The notes under the pieces: generated by a model
What the model was told of the DNA's origin: nothing
Databases searched by the model: none
Seen by the model: only the letters and a program-made list of their open reading frames with translations
Position numbers and translations under genes: made by a program
Source: Apoda limacodes
Lineage: Eukaryota; Arthropoda; Insecta; Lepidoptera; Limacodidae
Assembly (NCBI GenBank): GCA_946406115.1
Contig: OX291547.1
Span: 5,089,001-5,153,000, forward strand
Reading direction: 5' to 3'
DNA length: 64,000 bases
Part shown: positions 35,591 to 48,500 of the stretch, piece after piece
Position numbering within the stretch: the stretch's first letter is position 1
How the letters are laid out: each line of letters begins with the position of its first letter

Positions 35591-36200
35591 AAATCTTTGG
35601 GAAAAGTATAACATTCCAAAAGTATTTTACACTCCACGTTACTGTCCACAAGTAAATACTGTGGAACGTTATAATAAAACTATTATTACGGCTATTGCAG
35701 CCTTAGTAGGCGAAGACCACCGAACTTGGGACAAATTTATTCCACAAGTACAAATGGCTATTAATTCGTCTTGTAATCATACGACTGGCTATTCACCAGC
35801 GTTTTTAGTTTTCGGCCGTGAATTAGTGACCGATGGTAATATTTTCGCGAAGTACGAGGACTTCGACAATTTCGTATTTATGCCCAGGGATATTTATGCT
35901 GAGCATACCGGGTTTCTTGCTAATATATTTAACAAGGTTGAATTAGCTTTATATAAGGCACATCAGAAGAACGCAGAACATTATAATCTGCGTCGTACTT
36001 TTAAAGAGTTTAATGTTAATGATTATGTATGGAGACGCAATCACGTTTTAAGTGATGCCGGTGCTTATTTCAGCACTAAGCTAGCTCCGAAATTCGTAAA
36101 ATGTCGCGTTATACGTAAAGTTTCACCGTTAGTATACGAACTGGTGGACTTAAATGATAAAAATGTGGGTATTTACCATATTAAGGATTTTAAATGTTGA
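35556..36200 (+). pseudogene. pol: Retrotransposon integrase, C-terminal part after a core deletion
   Basis: The second catalytic Asp (DNGSQF, 35556) and the Glu (NTVERYNK) are in a different frame from the upstream pol. Only 37 bases separate the first and second Asp codons, where Ty3/Gypsy integrases have roughly 55-60 residues. So about 45 codons are missing and the frame is shifted. The rest is intact: AINSSCNHTTGYSPAFLVFG and a C-terminal module with KLAPKFVKCRVIRKVSPLVY. No chromodomain is seen. This copy should not encode working integrase. Confidence 0.87.
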
Positions 36201-36412
36201 AGATACCTCTTAAATTGAGGGCACACTTTGTGCAATTTAATTATAATTAACTACTTATGTAATGGACCAAAGAAATTGGTTTTTAAAGCATTTGCCTTAT
36301 ATATTATTGTTTATGAAGCTAATATATGCTTTCCTAATTGTTTTACAACTAACTTAAGAGCTAGTGATGTGTTTTTTAAATTACTAATCACGATATGTTG
36401 TTTTTTTACGTT

Positions 36413-36660
36413 TTCAAAATTCAAAAAGTCATTTGAACGACACCGTCGTTATTATAAAAATAACATTTAGACTTAATTTAATTTATATTCCTCTTTTACC
36501 TACTTCAAAATTCAAAAAGTCATTTGAACGACACCGTCGTTATTATAAAAATAATATTTAGACCTAATTTAATTTATATTCCTCTTTTACCTTCTTCAAA
36601 ATTCAAAAAGTTATTTTAACGACACCGTAGTTTTTATAAAAATAACGTTTAGACCTTTAT
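36413..36660 (+). repeat. 91-bp tandem repeat, about three copies, in the retrotransposon 3' non-coding region
   Basis: The motif ttcaaaattcaaaaagt recurs at spacings of exactly 91 bases (tcaaaaag at 36421, 36512, 36603). Copies 1 and 2 are nearly identical and copy 3 is more diverged. They lie between pol and the polypurine tract. Confidence 0.88.
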
Positions 36661-37691
36661 TAATATTTTGTTGTTTTTTATCTTTTATTTCCTTTAGAGG
36701 AAAAATAACTTTATTTTCTTTCGATTGGCATGCAGGAGATGCTTTGATTTGTATTTATATTTAACTACGAATAATAATTTTCATTAAAGTCGATTGGACG
36801 CATTCTTTATTTAAATATTTTAACTGATTCTCAAAAAAGCTATTTGTTCTCTCACGTCAAGAGACGTAATTTCTCTATTTGTACATTTTTCTTGTCTATT
36901 TGACACGTAATTGAAACGTAATTTAACGTTATTTTATATTTTTTCTCAATATTACTATAACAACGACAAATTTCGTTGTTGATGTCTGCGACATTATTTA
37001 TTGTAATTTTCTTTACATAGTTTCTTTAGTAGTACTCCTTCCTTGGGTCGGTTATACGACTTTTGCGTTATTAAATGGAGACCAAAGAGCACGACATCTT
37101 TGGCTCATATTAATTCTAAAAGCTATTGTAGCTTATTATATAAAAATACTTAATTTATTTTAACTAATTTTCTTTATTAATTATCTAATTTCTTACGCGT
37201 TTTACTTTCTAGCTACTTTCAAACTTGCAATTTTAGACAGTCTCTTTAATATTTATCTCATAATTAAAGGTTTTTAATACAGCGGGGTTTTAGCTTGAGC
37301 AGTATGACAACTCATTAAATAAGTTTATGTCCAAAATATGGAGCGGGGATTGACAACTCCTTAAAAAAGCCCTTGTCGAGGAATTTGAGCGGTGGGATAA
37401 CTCATTAAATAAGCCTTATATCGTAGTCCTAGTTGTAATAAGGCATTTGGCCAAGATACAACAATAACATCAAGTCCCTTACAGATCGGTCATGGGGTTC
37501 CTTAGCGGTTATGCCCTTCGTGTGTGGATGAATGAATAGGAAGTATATGAGGTTAGCGTGTTAGGTTGGGTTAGTATGAGTGATGAGGTTAGAGTATTAG
37601 ATGCGTACGTGATGTAAGTTTTAAGGGATCGGTTCTGTTTTTTAAATTATTAAACTAACAGCCCGGAAAATTCGTCTAACCGAATTTTCAC
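36661..37691 (+). other. Retrotransposon 3' non-coding region
   Basis: AT-rich, with no coding frame I can support. At 37297-37415 an imperfect triplet of 'gagcgg...aactcattaaataag' units recurs every 44-46 bases. Confidence 0.6.
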
Positions 37692-37704
37692 GAGGAAGGG
37701 GGGA
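37692..37704 (+). other. Polypurine tract
   Basis: Thirteen purines (gaggaagggggga) end three bases before the 3' LTR, the expected site for plus-strand priming. Confidence 0.8.
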
Positions 37705-37707
37705 TTA

Positions 37708-38522
37708 TGTAGCGAGTGAAGTATTTTATTTTGTATATGTAGTGTGTAATTAGCTTTAAATTACCCTTTTGCGTGTTATGTCAAAATCATTGTAAAATTC
37801 TATATCCATACATGCATGGAATGCCATACTCATTTACGTCAACAGTCTTTTAAATCTGATTTTGAAAAAAGATGACAGATGGAAAATATTCAGAGTCAGT
37901 CTTTTGGAGATTTTCTCGAAGATAGATGTTAAAATCAAAATTTACAATTTTTACCTGAAATAAATAGGAATTAATCTTTTTGGAGTGCATCAAGTTCTTC
38001 GAGAAACAGGAACTAAGGAGATGTAAATTACAAGAGGAACTTACCGCACGAGATTTAATAAGAGAAGGTTTGAATTTCTCGATAAAATATCTCAAGGTTG
38101 TGGGTTCTACCATAAACCCTCCCAACAGGTACCTAAGTGCATTTATTTGGATAGGTGATTATTGTTATATTGATTCTGCGAATTGGCTTTTTTCGCCATA
38201 TTGATTTTTAATTTCTCAATCTGAAAAGAATGGTAATGGCATAGATTGCTGAAAATTGGTGAATATTACATCATATTACGATTAATTGATATTTTCGACA
38301 ATACAGTCGACCCGAAGGGAAAATTACGATACCATCGTCTAGATAGGAAAAAGACGGCAAAACAGATAAATTCGGAAACTGAATTTAGTGCAATTTATTA
38401 TGGAATTATAGACCTTCAAATTGTTTATTTGTGAAATAGTGATTGTATATAAAACTAAAAATAAATTGTATTAACGAACCTATCTTTTCATTTATCTTCC
38501 CCTGGGGAATTGAGTCTTAACA
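37708..38522 (+). repeat. 3' LTR
   Basis: The 815-bp LTR carries 6 extra bases relative to the 5' LTR. At the site equivalent to 30713 it agrees with the 5' LTR of the second duplication copy and not with the first-copy 5' LTR. So the T at 30713 is the newer state. Confidence 0.93.
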
Positions 38523-38684
38523 ATGTGTTACATACAATGTTTTTCATCACATTTACGAATAAATAAATAAAAATATAGGGTGAAAAAATAAATAAACCCA
38601 CCAAAACAAATTGAAATAGCAAGAATAGAAGTATAGATAACGCCACTTAGAAAATTAATGAACTAGTAAATTTGGCTAAAGTTT
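38523..38684 (+). repeat. Interspersed repeat interrupted by the retrotransposon, right part, ending at the duplication junction
   Basis: It resumes with gttacatacaatgtttttc and aligns with the same repeat through aatttggctaaagttt. There it is cut by the junction to the second duplication copy at 38685. Confidence 0.7.
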
Positions 38685-39529
38685 CCAAGAGCTTTCTTTT
38701 TTTCTCAAAAGTTTACGCGGACAAAGTCGAACCTCCATTCTCAAGTCGATGCGTATTTACTTATTTATTATTAACTGGCTTTTGCCTGCAGTTCCAGCTG
38801 CCCTAATTGTGGTTATCGGTGTAGGATTTCAACGGCAACTCTAGAATAATAGAAAAAAAAACTGACTCACACTTGACGTGTTCAAGTAGCCTATGTTCTT
38901 TCCCGGGACTCAAATTATCTCTACCAAATTTCATGGAAATCGGATCAGCGGTTTAAGCGTGAAGTGGTAACAGACAGATAGACAGACAGACTATCGCATT
39001 TATAATATTAGAATGTACTAGTATGGATTGCAGTAAAACAGTTAATAAACCATATCACTACAAACTTACACTTAAAACACATACATTTCAACAACAAAAA
39101 CATGTAGTTTTAAAACTTTTTGCACTGGGTCTACAAACTCGGTATCTTAGACACGAACAAGTAACTAGCTTATTTCAGGAAAATCTTGTCACCACCAACG
39201 CAGATGAGCGTTGGCTATATTTATTTTTAAAACTCTACGTTATCTCTCCTCAGAATTAAGGGTTCGATACGGCAAGTGAGTTTAGGATCGTTGAGAATTC
39301 TTCTCTTAATTAAATTGAACTTGAATTTATAATTAAAATTTTTTTTTTAATTTATTTTGTTGGGGTGATATAAAAATCAATAAAACTTTTTTTTAAATAA
39401 TTCTATCACACAACACCGCGAAAGCGACTATTACTACTAAGATAGTAAAGCTAAGAAATGGTTGTTATGCGGTAGAAAAAAAATTTATCACTTAAATACA
39501 AATGTCTTACACAAAATGTCTCTGACTAG

Positions 39530-42500
39530 ACAGAACTGGGTCATGGCACATTTATAAGAGTATTAGAGACGACAGCCACATACGATCCTTCCACCCAGGA
39601 GTTCGTACTACACAGCCCAACGCTCACCTCCTACAAGTGGTGGCCAGGAGGGTGTAAGTAATCAATTATCTAGTTATTTATAGAAATAATATTTTTGGGG
39701 CAATTAAAAGACTTATTAATTTAGTGATGCTTATTGACAGTGGGTCATACAGTTAACTACTGTATAGTAGTAGCCCAGCTGTACACCAAAGGTCAATACC
39801 ATGGTATTCATCCCTTCATAGTTCAAGTAAGAGATGAAGACACTCACAAGCCTCTGCCTGGTATTAAGGTAGGAGATATAGGGGCTAAGTTGGCTCTCAA
39901 TGTGCTTAACAATGGCTACATATGCTTCAACAAAGTAAGGATTCCCAGGACGCATATGCTGATGAAGTATGCTCAGGTGTTGGAGGTAAGTCATGTCAAC
40001 TTTGCATCTTTATCAGGATCATACGTTTTTTTGGCGTATGTTTTTCTTCACCGAAAAGCCAGTGGTGTTAGTAATTAATGTACTTGAGATATTAAAAAAA
40101 AACATCGGTACACGCAGGATTCTAACCTCCGCCACTCAGGACGCAAAGTGAAATCGAAACCCAATAAGCCACCACTGACTTAAAAATTATGGCATACAAC
40201 AAATGTTCAACAATCGTTTAGTTCCAGAACAGAACTGTCTATATCTTCTGCTGGTAGATTTTAATATCATTGTAAGGAAGTAAAAATATTAACGATTTGT
40301 TTAAATTCAAGTTATAATATACCTACGTCTAGCGCTTGATTGATGTTCGGAGTAGTCAAATGTTTAATACTTTTTGTATCATTACGTGCAGGCAAAGCGG
40401 TATCTTTGACCTTAATTACTCTCACGGGCTTTTTCTTTGTTAATTTCATTTTTCTCAAGACAAGTTCATAGAACCTACGGGCGGTAATGACGTGCTTGTA
40501 CTATCAAGAAGAAGTTGAATAGATGCAAAATATGAACTAAGCACCAAGCAAGCAATTTCAAGTTTTAATTTTAGCCAAAACTTTTTAATTATCTAAATAT
40601 CTAGGGGGTGTCGTTGTTTTCTCTCCTTCTATTCCCGCCATTTCGATTGTGTTTTGGTGAGTAGATAAATTATTTATTCATATATTATTTATTCACTCAT
40701 ATTTCTATTTTTATTAGCAAATATGATGAAAAACTTTTTGTGTAACACGGACGGTACGGAAATTACAAATTCGAGTCATTAAGCCTTCGGCCTTCAGCCT
40801 TGGACTTGTAAATAGCCTCTCGTTAGTAATTTTCTCCTTACTACTCTTAATACACAATGTACTATCACACAATTCCGTCGATTAAGGTTACTATTTTTCT
40901 GTTCATAGGATGGTACATTTGTTAAATCTCGCAATAGCAAACTGAGCTATGGAGCGATGGTGTTTGTGAGAGTGATAATAGTCTTGGACACGGTAAACTT
41001 TATGTCAAAAGCCGTTACAATAGCAATCAGATACTCAGTGATTGGACGACAGTCAAAACTGAAAGAAAGGTAGATGAGAAAAATGTGTTATAAGTAAATG
41101 ACACCATTTTTAACATAGTTCTTCGTTATATTGAGAATTTCCTTAATTCTTTAGTGAGCCGGAGTATAAGATCCTCGACTATGTGACTCAGCAGCACAAG
41201 GTACTAATCGGAATTGCCTCATGCCATGCTGTGAGGACTACAGCTGCTCGACTTTGGGACACATACATTAACGTAACCGAGCAACTGAATAGCGGAAACA
41301 TGGAGAGATTACCAGAGGTAAGTTGGTGGGATTGAAAAACTAATCTTCATGTTACGCTAACAGTCATCTAAATAGCCTCCTATTTTGTTTATTCTTTTAG
41401 TTGCATGCACTGGCTTGCTGTTTGAAGGCAGTAAGCACTTCTGACACGGCCTACTTCGTGGAGCGCTGTCGCCAAGCATGTGGTGGTCTCGGGTACATGC
41501 AGTCTTCTAACTTCCCTTCCATCTATGGGATGGTAACCGCAGCGATTACTTATGAAGGAGAGAATACTGTGTTGTTTTTGCAAACTGCAAGGTAATCAAG
41601 GCTTTCGAATTGATCCCGGACGCCGAGATAGAGGCTAAGATTATACCGTATATCTTGGAAAAATTAACTGGACTTTAAGAATAATAAATTGTGTAGAAAT
41701 TACTTAATAATGGCATTAAGGAATAACATTTGGTAGCGTGCATTACCATAGAGCTAAGGATCGAAAATCTCTCCTGGGCCGCTTCAGGGTGCATTGTTGC
41801 CTTTAGTGCACAGCATATGTAAAGAGGTTGGAAACAGGTTGTACAACAAAAATTGGGTGATGAGGAAAGTGGAGTAGAACATGGCATCTACAAATTTATG
41901 ATAATTTCTTGTTGGGGTTGGCATTATCACATAAATCGTAGACTATGTTTAGAACATTTTTATCCACCGGGCAAAATCCGTTTACCTGTGTGCCTTTTCC
42001 AAATAACTTTAATAAATGTAGTTTATGCTAAGTCGTAATAATTTTTTTCTAGATTCCTTGTGAAGACCTGGCAACAAATCGACACGGGCAATTTAACTCC
42101 AAATGTGGCTTATTTTAAGGAAATTTCTGCTATAGGATTTCCAAGTCGTTGGGAAAATTCAGTGGAAGGAATTATTCGCGGATTTCAAATATCAGCTGTA
42201 AGGTTAGTATGTTCGTAAATTTTAATCCTAACAAACATGTAGTACATGTTTTATATGCAATAAAACCATTGAATTACCAATAACTAATTTGGCAATCGCA
42301 CTCAGATCAAATAAAAAGCAACTGCAACATTGTATAACTTTTTGTGTAGTTTTTGTTTCCCAACTCCTTACATTCTCATATACGTCGTTACATTAAATTA
42401 TCCTTAATATATACTAACATGTAAAGTCCTTCGTAATAATTAAGATTTAGTGGGTGGAGTGGAAACACATTTTTTCACTATATATACATATTATTTATGT

Positions 42501-45500
42501 TCTGACCTTACAGCATTAAACTAATTCTGACTGTTAAAATTATACGTGGTTTTAATAATTGTAGGAAAATTTCGTCGTGTGTAGATATAATGAAAAGAAG
42601 GGTGGCGGCGGGAATGGCATTTGAAGATGCATGGAACATGACGTCGGTGCAGTTGGTTTCAGCGGCGGAGGTGCGTACGTATCTACTATAAAGTTGTCTA
42701 CGTACTAACTTTTTTACTGTATTCTCATTTTAAATATTTCGCCTGTGACTAAAGCACAAATAATTGCACTACTAACCTCGAAAATGAGGTTTTATAATAT
42801 GTCCTATGTTGCAACACTTGCAACCATTGGAATTGCAACTAAAATAATATCGAACCAAAATCAAATTTGGCATGTTGCGTTGATAGTTTAAAAGTGCCTA
42901 CATCCCTGTATTAAACAAATCTTTCTATGAGAATTTATGAATAGAACCACTTAAAATCATATGTTTTCTTATAATCAAACTTGTAAATGTATTGTTGTAA
43001 AGATTCATGGTTAATATCACTATTAAACATATAGTCTTACGGGGTTCTTACCGTGTTTAGCCGAGGAAATGAGCTCCCGATATTTCAGTGCTGTTGCAAG
43101 CACCATGATTGCGGGATGACATGTCCCAGTAAAACATTATGTTTAAACTTGTATGAGCTAAATCCAAATTTAGTTAAATTTGATGCAGTGAAAGATGGTC
43201 TCAAATCCTTACTACATGTTAGTTCAGTCCAGTCATTTTGTCTGGGAACAACTGTCAAATAAATGAAACTAAACCGAAAAAGCTGATTTTTAGATTCTCA
43301 TTATGTATGGCTTATAGAAAAGCCTGAATTGAAATAAAAAAGTGGTAAATTGTGTTCGTTTTTAGATAATTGAGAAAGAATTTCCTTTGTACCAATTAAT
43401 CTTAATTGAAAAACTTTAACAATACAACAAAAAAATATATATTTATCATCGCAATTTTAATATCATAACGTAGAGCTATCATAAAAAAACAAATAAAAAT
43501 AATCCCCTCTTCCAAGACGGCAGAGGAAACTCAACTCATATGATCAATTTGAAGACAAATAACAATAAGAATATGTTGATCCGTGTATCAAGAGTACATA
43601 ATTTTAAAAGCATTGAATTAATTAAAAGCATTAATAATTACAAATAAGTATTAAATTTTCTAGGCACACTGCAGAGTGATTATTATTTCTACATGCCACG
43701 AAGAAACTCTAAGGACAGTTATTACTGCTTCTCCAGCGCTGAAAGTGGTTTTGCAGCAGCTTGTTGAGCTGTATGCGGTGTATTGGGCACTCGAGAAACT
43801 CGGTGACTTGCTTCTAGTAAGTATATTTTATACACTTATTTTTTTGGAATGACACGCGCCTGATACCTTTGCCACATACATGTGAATAGATAAGTGGTAT
43901 TCAAAAACAAAACAACACACAACAGTTAATTCATTTTACTTCTTCGTCATTTCGGTATTCGATGATACAGAAATAAGGAAAAAATTTACTTGATCTTGTT
44001 GTAATAAAAATATAGCGGAAATGGCTTAAATAAAATAAAGTAGCTATCGGGGGCAATCTTATAAGTTATTCTTATTCTTATATCTTATATGTCTTCATAT
44101 ACATATTCACAATTAACAATTAATACACACCACATTTTCAATAATGATATCAATTCCTTGTTAACATCCTCCTCATTGGTTAGAATATTGTGGCGGTTTT
44201 TTTTTGTGTAATGAATCTTTCAAAATATCAGTACCACTAAGGTGGCCAACAAGCTCACTGTCACCGTAGCCTATGAAAGCTTGCAACACCAGCGGCAATA
44301 CTCGCGCGATGCCGACCCTTTAAAAATCTAATCACTTCTTTCTTGAAGTACACCTTACTAGTCCTTAGAAAAGGGAGCTCATTCCACAACTTAAGTGTTC
44401 CCGAGAGGCAGTTCCTTTGGCACCGCACTGTGCTGACCTTTTAGGTTCTAAGGTGTGAATACTAAACTACATACTTAACTAGGTAAAACATACTGGTGTA
44501 TTTGTAAAGCTCTAAATCGTGTAAATCTAAAAGAAGAACTGTTTGTGAATAGTGGACTTTGACCAGTGACCGCGACAAAGAATTTTAACGTATATTTCTT
44601 GCTTTCTATTTACACAACATTCTGTTGGTCCTTCGAGCCGATCTCTTTTTTTTAACATTTCCAACAATACTTAATAACCTACACTTAAACATTACATTCA
44701 TACGATTTGAACGCATACTCAAACTTTTACTTTATTTTATTTTTTATACCACTAAGGTGGCAAACAAGTCTACGGTCCGCTTCAAGGTAAGCGGTCACCG
44801 TAGCCTATGGACGCTTGCAACACCAGAGGCATCACTCGCGCGTTGCCGACCCTTCAGAAATCTAATAACTTCTTTCTTGAAGAACCCCATACTGTAGTCC
44901 TTAGAGAAAACCTTGGTAGGGAGCTCATTCCACACCCCAAGTGTTCGCGGGAGGAAGTTTCTCTGAAACCGCACTGTACGCGACCATTTCGGTTCTAAAG
45001 TGTGAGAATGAATTCCCTGCCGATGGCGAGCGGTGCGATGGTAGAAAGTAGCCGTGGGCATCATTTCGAACAATTCTTCAGAACACAACCCATTGTACAA
45101 GCGGTAGAACAACATGGCAGAGAAAACTATAGATTTATTTTTCAAACATGTTTTAACTAATAACTTTTAAAAAAGCTCTAATTTTAATTATTTTAGAAGT
45201 CAAACGGCAAAGTTTAGAGCCTACAAACTTATTTGAGTAATCTTAATGGAGCAAAACTCTTGCAAACAATAAGTAGATATCTACATATTATTTTTCCACT
45301 TAAAAATATTATCTTTTTTAATAACTGACGTCATCCACTTTATGTGTGTCGAAATTGTCTAACTAACATTGGAAAATCGGGAAAGCAATTATCCTACAAA
45401 ATGGATGGATTGACTTGTAATTGTTAGTCAGACAATTTTCACACCACACCAAATTGACATGTTTTACACCTGCGCACTTCATTAGCAACCTCTATCGAGA

Positions 45501-48500
45501 TTTTTTAAAGAGGAAAACGGTCTCGTCGACCCGAAGCTACTTACGAAGATTCAGCCTGTTATTAATAACAAAAAAAAAGAGGCGGTGGCTGCTGAACTAA
45601 CAATAATGTCGCTGTCACCGCATTTAATTTGTGTCGCACTCGCTCGCAGTCAATAGGAAAACAAGTGCAACAGCACTGAATGTGCCAACGCGATCAGATG
45701 CACAATGTTTTCTAAATTCCCGACGAGAACTCTGTCTCTCTGTTTGTGTTATCGTAGCGCCCAAACGGATGAATTTTACTTCATAGGTTTTACAACCCTG
45801 TCATTCCCAATGCACAAGTAAAACGAACAATTTCATTCGCTTAATGTTAAACCTTTTAAATTGAAAAACGATTAAATTTTGAAGTAACTCCAAAACTGAC
45901 CTGCGTTTATAAAATAGGTTCCTATAGCTGGCGGACCTAATTCTCACTTCATCCGAGATAATCTCGTATTAGAGATTATCTGGAAGGCACTACCTCGACT
46001 GTAAAATTTCGATCGTCGACATCATTTTCGCGTTTGCTGTATTCTCACTGTCAATCGAAACAACCTTCGAACAAAATGTCGTTCGAAGCGGCGGAATGTT
46101 GCCATTGTGAACCGGTTACGTTATGAGGTACGTTCCGTTGCACAGTTTTAAAGCGTTTTTTAAAACGCCTATTCTAATATGCCTCTTTTGATATATTAAA
46201 AAAGGGTTCGGTGACTACAAAATGTTTGAAGCAAGATTTTACTTGTGTTTCATTATTATTAATAAGGAAATTATAAGTATAACTGAGTTTGTAAACTAAA
46301 TCCCTATTTCGAGAAATTGCTTTAATCTTTAAACGGAACGTATGTAGACATAAATAAAAAAAACTCTGTTTGTTTTTGTTGAGAGTTGTATTTGTTTATT
46401 TGGTTGAGAATTTTAGGTTTTTTTTTTTAATATTATAATGGGCTCGCACGGTCTTAGCAGATCATTTATGCGTTTGCCAGAGTCAAAGTCAATTATATTA
46501 TATCGTATCGTGGCGCGGGCGTTACCGCGCGTCCTCGTTTTCAAGTCCCAAGATTGGGCGGGAGATTTGGTGTGGATCCTCAGACATTGCGCGTCATGTC
46601 CTGCTTATTACTTCATAATTTACTATTCATGAGCCTTCGCTGCACAATCCTTAACACGCTTTCGTAAAAAATGCTAAGATATATACATCGAAAGTCACTA
46701 AATGAATTTAGAAAAATTAAACAGAAAAAAACATCACTCCTTCTTAAGATTCGCGCCAAAACTCCTTTGATTCGAATTTTAGGTTATTCTTATTTTTCAA
46801 AGGTGTAATTATGTTTCACATGAAATTACCACCTAGTATTATCAAAATACTACGCAGCACTAAAGATAGCGGCGCCGGACCTCAAACATTTTTGTTAGTG
46901 AATGTGAAAAATGTGAACCTATAGTGTTTGTTATGATGAAAATATATAGAAATAGAAGAATATTAGTTTGGGCTGTACAAAAGGGGGCGCTGAGAAAAAA
47001 GACTTCCCTTGCGCCCCCTTTTAGTTACTCTGGCCGTAATAAAGGTAAAAAAATATCATATTTGGTAATATAAGTTTTTTTTTTCCACCCTTTTAATTAC
47101 TCAGACCTATATTTTACTTTAGATTTTAGGACATGTAGTTCACGCTAAGAGTAGAATTAATGTTTAGAACCCAATCATTTTGAACTAAATTTGTCATGAT
47201 TCGCATGCGAGCTGTAGTCTTGAACGGTCCCGACCACTCGAAGCAGTTCGAGCGGCTTGCGTTCGAGAAATGTCGGATTCAACATTACCAGAATTGCTTA
47301 ACTACATTTTCGTTCGAGAAAAGTTTAAATTCGTACTTTATTTCGAATTCGTGATCAATTCGATCGCGTGAGAATTGGCTCCGTTCGAGAATTGGCGAGA
47401 AAAAGTTATGCCATTGGCATTTATTTTCCTCTCAAGGCACATAAAATAACTGATTAAAGTACACTATTGTGGTAACTTGACTACATCCCGCCTTAGTTTA
47501 TTTTAAAAATATTCGCACCTAACCAAGCTGGAAACTCGGTCTTCGATTGACCGCTGCTGTCCAAAATAATATATTCTACTCAGTTATAAGTTTTGCGTAT
47601 CTGGCCAATTTTGTGTATCTGAGCCCTAGTCTATCCTATGAACTTAAATTTTCTTGGTTTTCTGGATCTTCATGGGTTGCTAAACGCATGATCGATGGGT
47701 TGTATCTAAAATCATTAAGCAAAATAGTCGTCTCAATATGCCTGAGAAGAAAGCGGTTTCTCTATCTTTACCAACTAAATTTCATCTACAAAAAATGCGT
47801 TTACGTTCTACTGTTAGATCTATGACCGTGTTACAGCTAGGGCCAACACGTCCTGGCCCCTTTAGGGTTCTTTTGTATCACTTTGGTACAAAATACAAAA
47901 AACCACGCGATTTGCTACTAGCCTTATTTTATCTTTCTCCAAAAAGAATGAAGAAAAAAAGCTCAAGGAGTCATTAATTAATTGCACTAACAAGATCACG
48001 CTTGATGCAAGATCTCATTATTATACAAATACCCTCATTACCTCTAGATGTTTAGCAATGTACTGTTGTGAATTTGTAATGTATATGACTTACTGAATAT
48101 TTAAAGAGAAATAAAGTTATTCATATTCTATTCTATTTCCTATTGTTAATGTTATCTAAATATATGAGTAAAAAATACTTTATAAAATAAACTTAGCTTA
48201 TTTTATATTATTATTTTATTTACATTACATAAGTGTAAGTTATTGGTTTATTTACATGAAATATATATAATTAAACTCAAACACAATATAAAAACTTTTA
48301 AATATTTGAAATATTTCAGACAATGATAGCTTATTTTTACGAAGCCTTTGAAGAATTTTTTTTTAAAAAACTAATTTTTTTTTTATATTTTTAATTCTTT
48401 TATACCTATAGATAATGCAAATAAAACAATAATAAAATAGTATGGAGTTATAATTTTAGGTAAAAAGTATAAAGGACTATTTCTCATTTTTTAATCTGTA

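Larger units (their letters stand above)
30074..38522 (+). mobile_element. Ty3/Gypsy LTR retrotransposon, full length but with a broken integrase
   Basis: It starts TGTAGCG and ends TTAACA (TG...CA ends) and is flanked by ATGT on both sides (30070-30073 and 38523-38526). The order is LTR, primer-binding site, gag, protease, reverse transcriptase, RNase H, integrase, polypurine tract, LTR, which is the Ty3/Gypsy order. No envelope-like gene is seen. A long 1.5-kb non-coding stretch follows pol. The element lies in the intron after gene B exon 4, in the gene's orientation. Confidence 0.95.
6601..38684 (+). repeat. 32,084-bp tandem duplication unit, first copy
   Basis: Every feature from 6601 recurs at exactly +32,084 with no net indel through to the window end. 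The unit holds gene A exons 4-13, a LINE, foldback elements, gene B exons 1-4 and a complete LTR retrotransposon. The left edge lies between 6600 and 6601: the base at 6600 (t) still matches, 6599 does not. So the flanks share almost no homology at the breakpoint. Confidence 0.95.

Noticed and set aside
36413..36660. CRISPR-like array
   Set aside because: The units are directly adjacent 91-bp repeats without unique spacers, inside a retrotransposon of an animal genome.
37850..38125. 91-residue minus-strand open frame in the 3' LTR
   Set aside because: It overlaps the LTR and the plus-strand frame, starts from LTR sequence on the opposite strand, is not open in the 5' LTR because of the 6-bp indel, and has no recognisable motif.
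30074..38522. LTR-to-LTR recombination as the cause of the duplication
   Set aside because: The junction is 162 bases beyond the 3' LTR and the other edge (6601) is not in an LTR, so the retrotransposon was carried along and did not supply the breakpoints.
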